A stretch of 64,000 nucleotides of DNA from Zhongshania aquatica. GTDB taxonomy: Bacteria > Pseudomonadota > Gammaproteobacteria > Pseudomonadales > Spongiibacteraceae. The notes under the pieces were generated by a model, which searched no databases, was not told where the DNA came from, and worked only from the letters and a program-made list of their open reading frames with translations. Shown here in pieces: positions 37,210 through 47,595 of this stretch; position 1 is the stretch's first letter; each line of letters starts with the position of its first letter. The position numbers were made by a program, and so were the translations under genes. The DNA is taken from the NCBI RefSeq assembly GCF_027257955.1, contig NZ_JANZNQ010000008.1:1-64000 (forward strand). The letters are read 5' to 3'.

Positions 37210-38838
37210 TCAGTCGCCAATGACCCATTTTTGTGTAATCGGATAGCGTCTATCTCGACCGAAGCCGCGCTCGGTAATACGCGTTCCAATCGGTGCTTGG
37301 CGACGCTTGTATTCATTTAAATCCACTAAGCGCAAAATACGATACACCATCTCCCGATCAAAGCCTGCGGCGATAATGGTCTCTGCACTTTCATCATCTT
37401 CTATGTAGCGCTCAAGTACTTGATCTAAAATATCGTAAGGCGGCAGACTGTCTTGATCTTTTTGATCAGGCGCTAACTCTGCCGACGGCGGCCGATCAAT
37501 AACGCGCTGCGGAATTACCGGTGACACGGTATTGCGATATCTCGCAAGCTCAAAAACCCGCATTTTAGCCACATCTTTCAATACGTCGAAGCCACCGGCC
37601 ATATCACCGTATAAGGTGGAATACCCCACGGCCACTTCACTTTTATTGCCGGTAGTCAGTACCAAACACCCTTTCTTGTTTGATATCGCCATCAGCAACA
37701 CGCCCCGACAGCGAGCCTGTAAATTCTCTTCGGTCTTGTCGGGTGACATACCGGCAAACTCATCAGACAGCGCTAACATAAAGCTGTCGTACATGGCCTC
37801 TATCGACATGACCTTATAGCTCACACCCTGCACATTGGCTTGGGACTGAGCGTCTTCCATACTCATCGAGGCGGTATAGCGGAAAGGCATCATGACTGCT
37901 TCGACGCGATCTGCGCCCAAGGCATCGACCGCAATCGCCAAGGTTAGCGCGGAATCAATACCACCGGACAAACCGAGCACCACCCCATTAAAGCCATTTT
38001 TGTTGACGTAATCCCGCACACCGAGCACAAGGGTTTCATAGATGTCCTCAAGTACCGGGCGCAAATCGCTGACTTCGCCGTCATCAAAGCGCAAACGACG
38101 GCCATCCCAGCGAGCATTTACACAATTGATGTATTCCACATAGGCTGGGCTGCGGGCTATTAACTCACCTTCTGCAGACACCACCATCGAGGCGCCATCG
38201 AATACCAACTCATCTTGTCCACCTACCAGATTGCAATACACCACCGGCATACCACCCTGCCAAGCACGCTGTGCCAGCAGTGCCTCACGCTCTATCTGTT
38301 TGCCCGCATGGAATGGTGAGGCGCTCAGATTTAGCATTAATTGCGCACCCTCTGCCTTCGCACCTGCCGTCGGCGCATCTTCCCAGACATCCTCGCAAAT
38401 ACTGATCGCCGTGGGCACACCAAAAATATCCATCACCAGCGTATCGCGGCCTTCTTTGAAATAACGCTTCTCATCAAAGACGCGGTAATTGGGCAGACAT
38501 TGCTTGTGGTATTCATTGACCAATTTACCGCCAAAAAACACCCCGGCAGCATTGAATAAATCGCCATCGATAGATCGCGGATAGCCCAAAACCACGTAGC
38601 ATTTGGGCGCATGACTGGCTATACGCTGCAGCGCCCGTTCTATTCGGTGGGCAAGACTGGAGCGCAGTAAAAGATCTTCAGGCGGATACCCCGTCACCAC
38701 CAACTCAGGAAATAAAATCAACTGAGGATCATGGCGTGACACCGCCGTTTCAATGGTGGCAATAATCTTATTTGTATTGCCCTCAATATCTCCGACGACG
38801 GGATTTATCTGAGCCATAACGATACGCAGGGAGGTCAT
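37210..38838 (-). CDS. nadE: Glutamine-dependent NAD+ synthetase
   Basis: This catalyses the last step of NAD synthesis, amidation of nicotinic acid adenine dinucleotide with glutamine as the nitrogen donor. An N-terminal nitrilase-type glutaminase domain (RIVMAQINPVVGDIEGN; catalytic Cys in SICEDVWED) is followed by the synthetase domain with P-loop VLGLSGGIDSALTLAIAVDA. The start is at ATG 38838 (542 residues). It is divergent from pilS. Confidence 0.95.
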   Translation of the reverse strand: MTSLRIVMAQINPVVGDIEGNTNKIIATIETAVSRHDPQLILFPELVVTGYPPEDLLLRSSLAHRIERALQRIASHAPKCYVVLGYPRSIDGDLFNAAGVFFGGKLVNEYHKQCLPNYRVFDEKRYFKEGRDTLVMDIFGVPTAISICEDVWEDAPTAGAKAEGAQLMLNLSASPFHAGKQIEREALLAQRAWQGGMPVVYCNLVGGQDELVFDGASMVVSAEGELIARSPAYVEYINCVNARWDGRRLRFDDGEVSDLRPVLEDIYETLVLGVRDYVNKNGFNGVVLGLSGGIDSALTLAIAVDALGADRVEAVMMPFRYTASMSMEDAQSQANVQGVSYKVMSIEAMYDSFMLALSDEFAGMSPDKTEENLQARCRGVLLMAISNKKGCLVLTTGNKSEVAVGYSTLYGDMAGGFDVLKDVAKMRVFELARYRNTVSPVIPQRVIDRPPSAELAPDQKDQDSLPPYDILDQVLERYIEDDESAETIIAAGFDREMVYRILRLVDLNEYKRRQAPIGTRITERGFGRDRRYPITQKWVIGD

Positions 38839-38985
38839 TAATGCAATTCCATCAGTAAATACGAAGCCGCGCTCGGTCGTCCCGAATGCCGCATGTGAAT
38901 TCAGCGCATATTCTAGCAAATAAGCGAGAGTGCATCCCCCACTATGGACGTATAAACTACGGTTTGACGAACTTCAGGGCACAAT

Positions 38986-40581
38986 ATGTCTTTTGCGCAA
39001 GATTTTTCCCAGCAACGGGCCATCATGCGAGTGTACAGCGCCTATCGCTTAGCGCTGGCAAGCATGCTGCTTATCGCCTTGATCTTTGGCCCAGCAAACT
39101 CAACCCTCGGCGCAACCGCACCAAAATGGTTTGCAATTACCGCCTTCTCCTACGTGCTGTTTGCCTTTGTATCGCTGCTAACTCACACACTTTTCAGCAC
39201 CCGATATTCTCAAACCCAGCTGTTTTTCGAATTCTTCGTCGATATTGGCGTCATCATGCTAATGAGCTATTGCTCAGGCAGCGCTGATTCGGGTTTGCCA
39301 CTGCTGCTGATTGTCACCATCAGTGCCGCCAGCATTACCATGCCCGGCCAGCTCAGTTTGGCCATCGCCGCCCTCGCCACCATATCAGCGATCAGTGAAG
39401 TGGCAGCTCATACATTAAACGAACAAGTATCCGCACAACGTTTCATCGTCGCGGGTATGACCGGCACTGCCTACTTTTCTTCCGCAATCGCAATTCGTTA
39501 TTTAAGTGCTCGCATTGTGAAGACTCAGCAACTGGCTGATCGGCGGCGATCAGATATTGAGCAACTATCGCGCATCAACCAACACATCGTTCAGCGCATG
39601 CAAACTGGCATTGTGGTGATGAGTCAAACCGGACAGATAAAACTCATTAACGCTGCTGCCGCCGAGCTGCTTGAAATCCCAATGCCAATTGCCGGCAGCA
39701 CGTATTTTGCACCCAAGGTATTAATTGAAATGGCTAAAGATACGTCTAGCAGCTCGCAGATAATCAGCCTCGGGGCACGCCGTTTAGATGCCCACGTAAA
39801 TATGAGTGTGCTAGAGCAAGGGCATGACAGCGACAGCGACCGCCTTCTGTACATAGAAAACATCAGTAAAATTACCCAGCGCGCACAAAATTTAAAACTC
39901 GCATCTCTAGGCCGATTCACCGCCAGTATCGCACATGAAATACGCAATCCATTAAGTGCCATTAGCCATGCGGCACAATTGCTAGCAGAAAGCCCCGACC
40001 TACCTGAGGCCGATCATCGCTTTGCAACCATCATTCAAAATCATGCGCTACGCATGAACGACATTATTAAAAACATACTCGAACTCTCCCGCGGTCGCAG
40101 CTCAGAGCCTGCGCGCTTTAAATTGAATGACTGGTTGTCGCAATTTCTAAGAGACTGGCAACCAATGAATAACATCGCCATAGATATCAACATCGAAAGC
40201 GAACTGGACAATGATACTGTGAATGTGGATCGCAGCCAGTTGGCACAAATTATTTCTAATATTGCCGAGAACGGCGCGCGTCACGGTGCGGAACATAATC
40301 CCAAAGCACAAATCATTTTCAGATGTATAAAAAATAAAACCAGCGATGCAGTCATTCTAGACATTATCGATAATGGCCCTGGCATCAAGGAATCCGACGA
40401 AGATAAAATCTTCGAGCCTTTCTTCACCACCCAAGAACATGGCAATGGCTTAGGACTATACTTATGTCGCGAGCTCTGCCTAGCAAATCAAATTAATATT
40501 TACTTTCGTCGCACTGAACTCAATCAAAGCTGCTTTAGACTACAATTTTCGCACCCAGATCGCGGCACATTGGCAGAATAA
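38986..40581 (+). CDS. pilS: Sensor histidine kinase PilS
   Basis: PilS is the inner-membrane kinase that with PilR controls pilin transcription. The 531-residue protein has about six N-terminal helices (residues ~20-180), a PAS-like linker (MQTGIVVMSQTGQIKLINAA), HisKA with His317 in SIAHEIRNPLSAISHAAQL, and an HATPase with DNGPGIKESDEDKIFEPFF. In Pseudomonas PilS senses pilin levels in the membrane. It is followed by pilR with a 26-base gap. Confidence 0.93.
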   Translation: MSFAQDFSQQRAIMRVYSAYRLALASMLLIALIFGPANSTLGATAPKWFAITAFSYVLFAFVSLLTHTLFSTRYSQTQLFFEFFVDIGVIMLMSYCSGSADSGLPLLLIVTISAASITMPGQLSLAIAALATISAISEVAAHTLNEQVSAQRFIVAGMTGTAYFSSAIAIRYLSARIVKTQQLADRRRSDIEQLSRINQHIVQRMQTGIVVMSQTGQIKLINAAAAELLEIPMPIAGSTYFAPKVLIEMAKDTSSSSQIISLGARRLDAHVNMSVLEQGHDSDSDRLLYIENISKITQRAQNLKLASLGRFTASIAHEIRNPLSAISHAAQLLAESPDLPEADHRFATIIQNHALRMNDIIKNILELSRGRSSEPARFKLNDWLSQFLRDWQPMNNIAIDINIESELDNDTVNVDRSQLAQIISNIAENGARHGAEHNPKAQIIFRCIKNKTSDAVILDIIDNGPGIKESDEDKIFEPFFTTQEHGNGLGLYLCRELCLANQINIYFRRTELNQSCFRLQFSHPDRGTLAE

Positions 40582-40607
40582 AATAAATACCGAACGAGCT
40601 AAACAAT

Positions 40608-41981
40608 ATGCAACAAACTGTACTAATTATCGACGATGAACCTGATATCAGAGAACTACTAGATATCACCATCACCCGAATGGGTCTGCAAACCATTGCG
40701 GTAGGTAATGTTCGCGACGCCATTCACGCACTGCAATCTGATGCATCGATAAGTTTATGCCTTACCGATATAAAACTACCAGACGGCTCGGGACTAGAAA
40801 TTGTCCGCCATATTCAAGCCTCGTCTCGCTGCCCCGCCGTTGCCGTGCTCACTGCCTACGGCAGTACCGAAATCGCAGTAGACGCCCTAAAAGCCGGCGC
40901 GTTTGATTTTATAAATAAGCCCGTTTCCGTCGCTCAACTTCGCAGCCTAGTAAAGACAGCGCTAAAATTAACCGGTCGTGAGACCGCAGTGGACGGTAGT
41001 AATAATACCCGCCTACTCGGTGAAACATCTTGCATCGTAAAACTACGTGAGCAAATTATTAAATTATCTCGGAGCCAAGCGCCGGTCTACATAAGCGGTG
41101 AATCTGGCAGCGGCAAAGAGGTCGTCGCGCGACTAATACACGCTAATGGCCCGCGCAGCGATGCCCCCTTTGTACCGGTAAACTGCGGGGCAATACCTAG
41201 CGAGCTAGTAGAGAGTGAGTTTTTTGGCCACGCAAAAGGTAGTTTTACTGGCGCTTACGATCACAAAGAAGGACTGTTTGAAGCGGCAAATGGAGGAACG
41301 CTGTTTTTAGATGAGGTCGCCGATCTACCGCTCAATATGCAGGTCAAATTACTGCGTGCGATTCAAGAAAAAGCGATTCGTCGTATTGGCTCGAACCAAG
41401 AAATCCCTGTTGATGTTCGTATACTAAGCGCCACCCACCGAGATCTAGCCAAAGCGGTTGCAGCTGAACATTTCCGTAGCGATTTGTTCTACCGTATTAA
41501 CGTCATTGAAGTCCCCGTACCGAGCCTTCGAGATCGCAGCACTGACATTCCTCTGCTCGCTAAATTTATGCTCGACAAAATTGGTCGCGAATGGGACATC
41601 ACGCCACCGAGCATGAGTGACGATGCGCTATCGACCTTGTGCAAGTACGCCTTTCCCGGCAATGTTCGCGAGCTAGAGAACATCATTGAACGCGCCGCGA
41701 CTCTATGTGAAAACAACACTATTACCGCTAAAGATTTATCTCTACCGTCAATTTCAACAACCGCAACAAGCGGCGCCAACTCTACAAATGCCTTATCAGA
41801 AATATCGCACATGGAAGCCGCCAAAGGTGATATGGAAACATATCTCGCCAATATAGAAATGAAAATTATTACCGACGCGCTAGAAGTAAACCGCTGGAAT
41901 AAAACCGAGTCAGCCAAAATGCTTGGCGTCACGTTTAGACAGTTTCGATATAAATTGAAAAAATACAAATTAGATGATTAA
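40608..41981 (+). CDS. pilR: Sigma-54-dependent response regulator PilR
   Basis: PilR is an NtrC-family regulator activating pilin promoters with RpoN. The receiver has phospho-acceptor Asp54 in LTDIKLPDG. The AAA+ domain has Walker A GESGSGKEVV and the sigma-54 contact GSFTGAYDHKEG (GAFTGA variant, Ser in place of Ala). A Fis-type helix-turn-helix forms the C-terminus (ESAKMLGVTFRQFRYKLKK). It lies next to the minor-pilin sets as in P. aeruginosa. Confidence 0.94.
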   Translation: MQQTVLIIDDEPDIRELLDITITRMGLQTIAVGNVRDAIHALQSDASISLCLTDIKLPDGSGLEIVRHIQASSRCPAVAVLTAYGSTEIAVDALKAGAFDFINKPVSVAQLRSLVKTALKLTGRETAVDGSNNTRLLGETSCIVKLREQIIKLSRSQAPVYISGESGSGKEVVARLIHANGPRSDAPFVPVNCGAIPSELVESEFFGHAKGSFTGAYDHKEGLFEAANGGTLFLDEVADLPLNMQVKLLRAIQEKAIRRIGSNQEIPVDVRILSATHRDLAKAVAAEHFRSDLFYRINVIEVPVPSLRDRSTDIPLLAKFMLDKIGREWDITPPSMSDDALSTLCKYAFPGNVRELENIIERAATLCENNTITAKDLSLPSISTTATSGANSTNALSEISHMEAAKGDMETYLANIEMKIITDALEVNRWNKTESAKMLGVTFRQFRYKLKKYKLDD

Positions 41982-42010
41982 AAAAACGGCGACTCAAGGT
42001 CGCCGTTTTT
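41981..42010. terminator. Bidirectional terminator between pilR and the first pilY1
   Basis: AAAACGGCGAC and GTCGCCGTTTT form an 11-bp stem with a 5-base loop flanked by A-run and T-run, so it can end both the plus-strand pilR transcript and the minus-strand pilin transcript. Confidence 0.9.
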
Positions 42011-42027
42011 AATTCTGACACATCAAA

Positions 42028-45000
42028 TTATTTGTAGTACCAGAACATGCGTTTACGCCCGCTGGTAATCGGCTTACCTTGGCTAGGCTTAAAGATTGAA
42101 TCGCCATCTCCGCCCAATAAGAAATATCGAATTTCTCCATTCAAATTAACCAAGCCTGAAATCGCCGTTGGCGGCAGCCCCCCACCTGCATATTCTGACT
42201 TCGTTGTTTCACCTGTTAATACATCTATCTTGTAGGCGAAAGCACGTCCGAGACCATTACTACAAGTACCGGGGGTTGGCGTATCAGGCCTATTCGTCGC
42301 GAAATAAACTGTGCCAGTTTCAGTCAGCGGTGCATTTACGCCCTTTTCTCCCGCAGAGAAATTTAGGTAATAACCCAAATATGGCGACGTGCTTCCATTG
42401 AACACATAGGTAGTAGCATTGGTGCTGTCACAAGTGACACTATTACCTGTTACATCACTATTATTAATACAGGTAAGCGTTGTCTGATCTAACAAATCAC
42501 TTTCAACAATAGCTGTAAATCCAGCTGCTGAAGCACCTTCATTAGGATCAATTAGCATATAGAATCGATTCTGAACATTCTGTGCCGTCCCAGCCGTTGC
42601 CGCCGCGCTATACAAAGGATGCTCCCGGTCTCCGGTAGAGGCCACAACGAGATCGAAATCCTCAGTGGGAACCACGTCTGGAGGGTAAAGCATCTTTCTC
42701 GCGTTATTCCCACTACCACCTAAGGTTGCAAACTTAGTTAGAATAATCTCTGACGCCGGGGTAGTCGTTACTGGACTAATATAGATATTCGTCGAATCAG
42801 ATGGGTCAAGATCAACACGCCAGATATTAGCGGCAACATCAGCGGCGTATAAACGATCAGTATAGCCATCACCATCACGATCCAACAAAGTGATATCTGC
42901 AGGGAAAGCACTAGTCATAGCGCTATTACTCACACAGACGCCAACCACCCCTTCAGTCGCAGAGGTACTAAAACTTGCGGCTGGCACTGATGCACAACTA
43001 TTTAACGCCGCCCAAATAATTTTTCCTGTAATTCCGTCTAAAATAACAATGCCGCGCCCCATCGTATCCGCTGAAACAACGGGGTCAGCGTCTTGCTCCG
43101 GGGAATTACCTGCACCTAAAATCAATACAGGCCTAGCTCGACCACCTATTTTAGCCACTTTTGGTTGCGACCATGTATAGCCTAGCTCAGGCAACTGTGC
43201 AGTTGTGAGTTGCCACATTACCGTCGGCGCCATTGGATCAGTCACGTTCATCGCATAAAGCAAACGACCACCACGGCGTGCTGACAGATACAAATATTTA
43301 TCACCTGCGGTTGCCCCACTGCTGCGGCTATCTTGAAAGAATGTCGTCGTTCCATCGAAGAAATAATCCCTATACTCTGCGTCTGACGACGCTGGCGTAT
43401 TTGGAAAACGAATCGCAGGGTCATCATTAAACTGCCTAGGGAGTTGATCAATAAATTCTGGCGCCACAAAGCTCCACAACTCGCCACCAGGCCGAACCGT
43501 AACCGTATTCCCGCTGTTACTGATACTAGCGCTACGATTACCATTTACAGCACGGTAAAGCCCGTCGTTAGCTCCGTAATATACAACAACGCCTATATTC
43601 CCACCGTAGTTCACCACGGCAGGGCGTGAATGCAATACATCGCCATGAATTGAACCACGCACATTTAGCGAACAACTACCATCCGAGCAAGGACCCGCCA
43701 TCTGCTCGTTAGCCGCATTGTCTTCGCCACGAACCCAATTAATAATACTAGCGGTGTTTAATGAACTGGTTGACGCAGAACACTGCACATTTGCAGCAGA
43801 ACTGGCGTAGACATAAGCTCCGGCGCCCAAACTCGCCGTGTAATTATTCGCATCTACATTCGCGAAACTGCTTGTAGTAACCGTCGCCCCGGTAATTAAC
43901 GAGGCATTCAATACTGTTGCTGAGCTATTGGTGCCATTTAATGCACATGACTGCAGCGCCTGAGCCGTTGTTATTCCATGCGCGATTCTCGCAACATTTA
44001 TCCTACTTGTTACACGAGTCACAGTCGCATTTGTAAACGAGGAACTAGCTGTATTGCCAGTATTACCAGCCTTAACAACAAACTGCGTTGCCGACGACGA
44101 CTCCACCACACACGGTGACGAACTAGTGCAGTTTGAGCTTCCCGCAATACCTGTACCCAACACAACCCGATCTTCGCTGGTTGAAAAATTAAAAGTCGGC
44201 GAACCCGCTGCGTAGGTATACGTACAAGTCCGATTACTTGCATTGCCTCTGGTATCGCAAACAGCAGTACCTGATATCTGGGCCTGTTTACCGGCCGTTA
44301 TTGTGGAGGTAGCACTACTTGGGGTAGAAGAAATTATGCTATCGAGGGCGTTAACCAAATCACTATTAGATGCCTTGAATTCAGTTAATGTCGCGTTAGC
44401 AACGCAACCAGAACTAGGACAAGTATAAACACGACGGGCACTCTGACTTGCTAAATAGTCCACACGCAACATTTGAGCGACACCACCCTTTTGCACTAAA
44501 TCACCATCTGGCGCATCGAAGGTAAAACCGTCACCCTCAGGGCTATTTTTCCAGAAACCCTCTAACGGCCATTGTGCTTGATTTGTAGGCGAATTAGTGG
44601 TCCAAAAACTTTGTGCGCTATCAACCAAGCCACCTGTGACGGGGTTCACTATCGACTGAGAATTGACTGTGGGATTCAGTGCATCTGTCAGCACAATACC
44701 ACCACTTAGATCTACGCCGAATTGGAACTGTTTTACATTCCCCAACCAACGCGGACCGCCCGATGGATTTGGACGGAACATAGCAATATAAATCTGGTTT
44801 TCAAAGGTACCCTGCGTATTCGCACTCACCGGCAGTGTTGCCGAGGAGAAAACGCTGTTTACATCTAATACCTCGTTAAAAATTTCCCGGAATATCGCTG
44901 CTAAATCAGCGTGTTCAGTAGATGTGACTTGATAAGGTCTACCGCCACCCGCAATCGCGATTTCGCCAAGAAAAACCAACTCCTCCGCGACTTGAGATTG

Positions 45001-45918
45001 CACACTAGGATCATAAACCGCTATCGAATAAGTAGTAACATTGCGGTCAGATTGCGCGCTATCATCAACATCAACATTGTGCATGAAGTAGGCCCATTCA
45101 TCCCCCCAAAAATCATTAGCCGGATTTTTATTAAAGCCCGTAATATTACGAATCGTCGCGTACCTATTATATTCAGCAGATCCGTTGGCATAGCCAAAGG
45201 CCGAACTCAATTGATTAAAAAGCACGCCACTTGGATTGTTGTTGCCATCTTTTACACTGGCATTTGCTGCAGTAGCGTTGCCAATATAAACCAGAACTGA
45301 ATCCCTGCATAAACCCCCGGCAGTCGCCAATGAACTGTAATTAACACCAGAGCAAGACGCCGATGCACCAAGACCATTTAAAACCGCCCAGCTCTCTGAA
45401 ATCATGTCCCCCATTTCTGAGGCATTAGCCGTCACTCGACTATCGATTGCTTTTAATTTCGCAACAAAGGCATCGATACCGGCAGAAGTTAATAGCGTTG
45501 GAGGAATGACCAAATACCCACAACCATTGTTGCCGTTTCCTAAACTTGTGCCGTTCGGAAAATAATTGTCTTGGTTGTTTTTATTAAACACCATCAAACC
45601 TACTTTAAGCGCTCCCAAACTATCGATATCGTCTTTAAGCGACAGGACCGCATTTACCATGGCGCACTGTTCCATACCACCAACAGTACTCGCACCAAGA
45701 GCAGGTATACCCGCATTGTCACTGTATACACAGCCATGAACTGCATTGGCATTTACATTACCGCTGGTATGCCAGGCAAGCAGTACCGTCTGCGCTTCAG
45801 ACGACGGCGTATTCCCAACAAAGAGATCTATATCTTCGGCAAGGGCTATGCCGCCAGATACAAATAAAAATGTGACGGCTGAGATTAAAGTTCTCATTGT
45901 GTGATTGAATGTATTCAT
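42028..45918 (-). CDS. pilY1: PilY1-like pilus-tip protein, set 1 (degenerate MIDAS)
   Basis: This is a 1296-residue exported protein (signal peptide to about IALAED) resembling PilY1, which sits at the pilus tip or in the membrane and acts in pilus extension, adhesion and calcium-dependent twitching. The C-terminal beta-propeller shows a calcium-binding loop DRDGDGYTDRLYAADV starting at about residue 1013. The N-terminal von Willebrand-A-like region is unusual: where DxSxS is expected (cf. LDTSGSM), residues 50-54 read HTSGN, lacking the Asp and one Ser. It is the last gene of set 1, 37 bases after pilX. Confidence 0.88.
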   Translation of the reverse strand: MNTFNHTMRTLISAVTFLFVSGGIALAEDIDLFVGNTPSSEAQTVLLAWHTSGNVNANAVHGCVYSDNAGIPALGASTVGGMEQCAMVNAVLSLKDDIDSLGALKVGLMVFNKNNQDNYFPNGTSLGNGNNGCGYLVIPPTLLTSAGIDAFVAKLKAIDSRVTANASEMGDMISESWAVLNGLGASASCSGVNYSSLATAGGLCRDSVLVYIGNATAANASVKDGNNNPSGVLFNQLSSAFGYANGSAEYNRYATIRNITGFNKNPANDFWGDEWAYFMHNVDVDDSAQSDRNVTTYSIAVYDPSVQSQVAEELVFLGEIAIAGGGRPYQVTSTEHADLAAIFREIFNEVLDVNSVFSSATLPVSANTQGTFENQIYIAMFRPNPSGGPRWLGNVKQFQFGVDLSGGIVLTDALNPTVNSQSIVNPVTGGLVDSAQSFWTTNSPTNQAQWPLEGFWKNSPEGDGFTFDAPDGDLVQKGGVAQMLRVDYLASQSARRVYTCPSSGCVANATLTEFKASNSDLVNALDSIISSTPSSATSTITAGKQAQISGTAVCDTRGNASNRTCTYTYAAGSPTFNFSTSEDRVVLGTGIAGSSNCTSSSPCVVESSSATQFVVKAGNTGNTASSSFTNATVTRVTSRINVARIAHGITTAQALQSCALNGTNSSATVLNASLITGATVTTSSFANVDANNYTASLGAGAYVYASSAANVQCSASTSSLNTASIINWVRGEDNAANEQMAGPCSDGSCSLNVRGSIHGDVLHSRPAVVNYGGNIGVVVYYGANDGLYRAVNGNRSASISNSGNTVTVRPGGELWSFVAPEFIDQLPRQFNDDPAIRFPNTPASSDAEYRDYFFDGTTTFFQDSRSSGATAGDKYLYLSARRGGRLLYAMNVTDPMAPTVMWQLTTAQLPELGYTWSQPKVAKIGGRARPVLILGAGNSPEQDADPVVSADTMGRGIVILDGITGKIIWAALNSCASVPAASFSTSATEGVVGVCVSNSAMTSAFPADITLLDRDGDGYTDRLYAADVAANIWRVDLDPSDSTNIYISPVTTTPASEIILTKFATLGGSGNNARKMLYPPDVVPTEDFDLVVASTGDREHPLYSAAATAGTAQNVQNRFYMLIDPNEGASAAGFTAIVESDLLDQTTLTCINNSDVTGNSVTCDSTNATTYVFNGSTSPYLGYYLNFSAGEKGVNAPLTETGTVYFATNRPDTPTPGTCSNGLGRAFAYKIDVLTGETTKSEYAGGGLPPTAISGLVNLNGEIRYFLLGGDGDSIFKPSQGKPITSGRKRMFWYYK

Positions 45919-45955
45919 TACTGCCTCACCATTTTTAATTTCTTAAAATCGTGCA

Positions 45956-46501
45956 CTACAGGCACGTTGTTCCCAATGCAGCGCGAAGGTAAACCCCTTG
46001 GTGCATTTCTAAATTTGTGCCGGTTGCGGCATCTGTGACATTCGCTTGCACATCCCACGTCATTTTGACGCAACCTGAGTTAGTTACCGTGGCTACCCCT
46101 TCGTCGTCACGAAAAATATTGGCATCGATATCCTGAGCGGTTCGAATGCAATCTTTGTCTTTTGGGTAACTGAGTTCGGACCGCAAGACCGGAGCAATCC
46201 GTAAGCAGCTCGGCGGGGGCACAACCGCGACCATATCGGCAACACCGTTGCCATCAAAATCACTTTGAATATTAGAATTTGTTGTCGGCAGTGGTAGCGA
46301 AAAATTAGCGGGGTTTGAGATGTACGTTTCCAAGGCATTACTCGCCGCCAGCTTTGCTTCAACACGATACTGCTGATTACCAGCGATTTTAAAATTCACA
46401 TTGCTGCTAGTAAGCATACTCGCCACAATAACACTGAAAATTCCGAGCATAATCAGCACAACAATAAGTACCACGCCACGTTGTTTTTTTAATGTGCGCA
46501 T
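45956..46501 (-). CDS. pilX: PilX-like minor pilin, set 1
   Basis: This is a ~181-residue pseudopilin. The N-terminal leader and first helix are KKQRG|VVLIVVLIMLGIFSVIV; like other PilX proteins it lacks Glu at position 5. IAGNQQYRVEAKLAASNALE resembles the PilX N-terminal signature. The ATG at 46501 shares bases with the pilW stop (TGATG); an upstream GTG at 46504 is less likely. PilX helps start the pilus and works with PilY1, which follows. Confidence 0.85.
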   Translation of the reverse strand: MRTLKKQRGVVLIVVLIMLGIFSVIVASMLTSSNVNFKIAGNQQYRVEAKLAASNALETYISNPANFSLPLPTTNSNIQSDFDGNGVADMVAVVPPPSCLRIAPVLRSELSYPKDKDCIRTAQDIDANIFRDDEGVATVTNSGCVKMTWDVQANVTDAATGTNLEMHQGVYLRAALGTTCL

Positions 46502-47595
46502 CACTCTCTCACTCCGGCGATATTCGGCAACATAACGACGGTTGAGTACACTTGCCGCTTAATATTGTCACTATATGGGCCCAATACTTCTCGCCCAATA
46601 TCATATGTTTTAGCGTTACTAGTATTACTACTTGAACGACTACCACGTACCAACATTTTAATTTGTATAGAAACAACGTTCTGCCAATTTAAGCTATCTG
46701 TAAACTCCCATTCGTAGCTCGCACCTGCTGGACAAGCCGCTGGTTTTGTATCAACAGTAGGATTGGCAACGTAGCAATCCGGTCCACCATCCCCATCTAG
46801 GTCTAAACCATAGTCGAAATGAATATCCTCTACCCCCTCAACCAAGGTGCGAATGCCACCACTGCCAGCTCTAAACTCATAGCTCTTAAGGCTAGCAATA
46901 CCATCGCCCGCACCCGAGCAGTCATTACAGGGAGAAATGAAATAGGCATTAAAGGTGTATGGCCAAGCCTCAGCCAAGGTCGAAACTGCACTTGTACAGC
47001 CATTTTCACGAAGTGTTAATTCCGCAATGTCAGTGCTTATTTTGAAACTTAGCGAATCCAAATCACAGCTCGATATTTGAAGATACGGCGTGGTATTACT
47101 GGCAGGGATATTCGCCGCAGTCACCGCCACCGAGTTTGGATCCACATGACGAACGATAAGTATTTCAGATTTATCGCGCACCTCGGCACTGAAACAACTT
47201 GGCACTGTCAGGCCCGGTGCCGAGCTAGCGCTATCATAAGGATACCCATTTACAGATAAGGGCATCTGCACGGGTGTCACGGTGCTATTAAAGCCCAAAT
47301 TCGCCACCGCCGTTCCACAGGGACTTGGAGTGCTATATGAAACTGCACCAATACCCGGATGGTACTTACCGTAAAACCCACCCAATGCCACATCCTCATT
47401 AAAAACCTGCAGTGCATAACGCCCGTTTTCAATTTGGTCCGAGGTGTTTGCCAGTTCAGTTCTCGTTGTACTCACAGAGGCAACAAGACTAATGATACCC
47501 AGCAGCATAAATGCGCCGAGTCCCATCGCAATTAAAAGCTCAACTAAAGATAGGCCTCGTTGACGAACCTCGACATGACACACGCACCCCATCAT
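46501..47595 (-). CDS. pilW: PilW-like minor pilin, set 1
   Basis: This is a 364-residue pilin-like protein. Prepilin cleavage is expected at RQRG|LSLVELLIAMGLG with Glu5. The size, cysteine-containing C-terminal part and order (pilV-pilW-pilX-pilY1) fit PilW. Its start overlaps the pilV stop as ATGA, and its stop overlaps pilX. Confidence 0.87.
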   Translation of the reverse strand: MMGCVCHVEVRQRGLSLVELLIAMGLGAFMLLGIISLVASVSTTRTELANTSDQIENGRYALQVFNEDVALGGFYGKYHPGIGAVSYSTPSPCGTAVANLGFNSTVTPVQMPLSVNGYPYDSASSAPGLTVPSCFSAEVRDKSEILIVRHVDPNSVAVTAANIPASNTTPYLQISSCDLDSLSFKISTDIAELTLRENGCTSAVSTLAEAWPYTFNAYFISPCNDCSGAGDGIASLKSYEFRAGSGGIRTLVEGVEDIHFDYGLDLDGDGGPDCYVANPTVDTKPAACPAGASYEWEFTDSLNWQNVVSIQIKMLVRGSRSSSNTSNAKTYDIGREVLGPYSDNIKRQVYSTVVMLPNIAGVRE

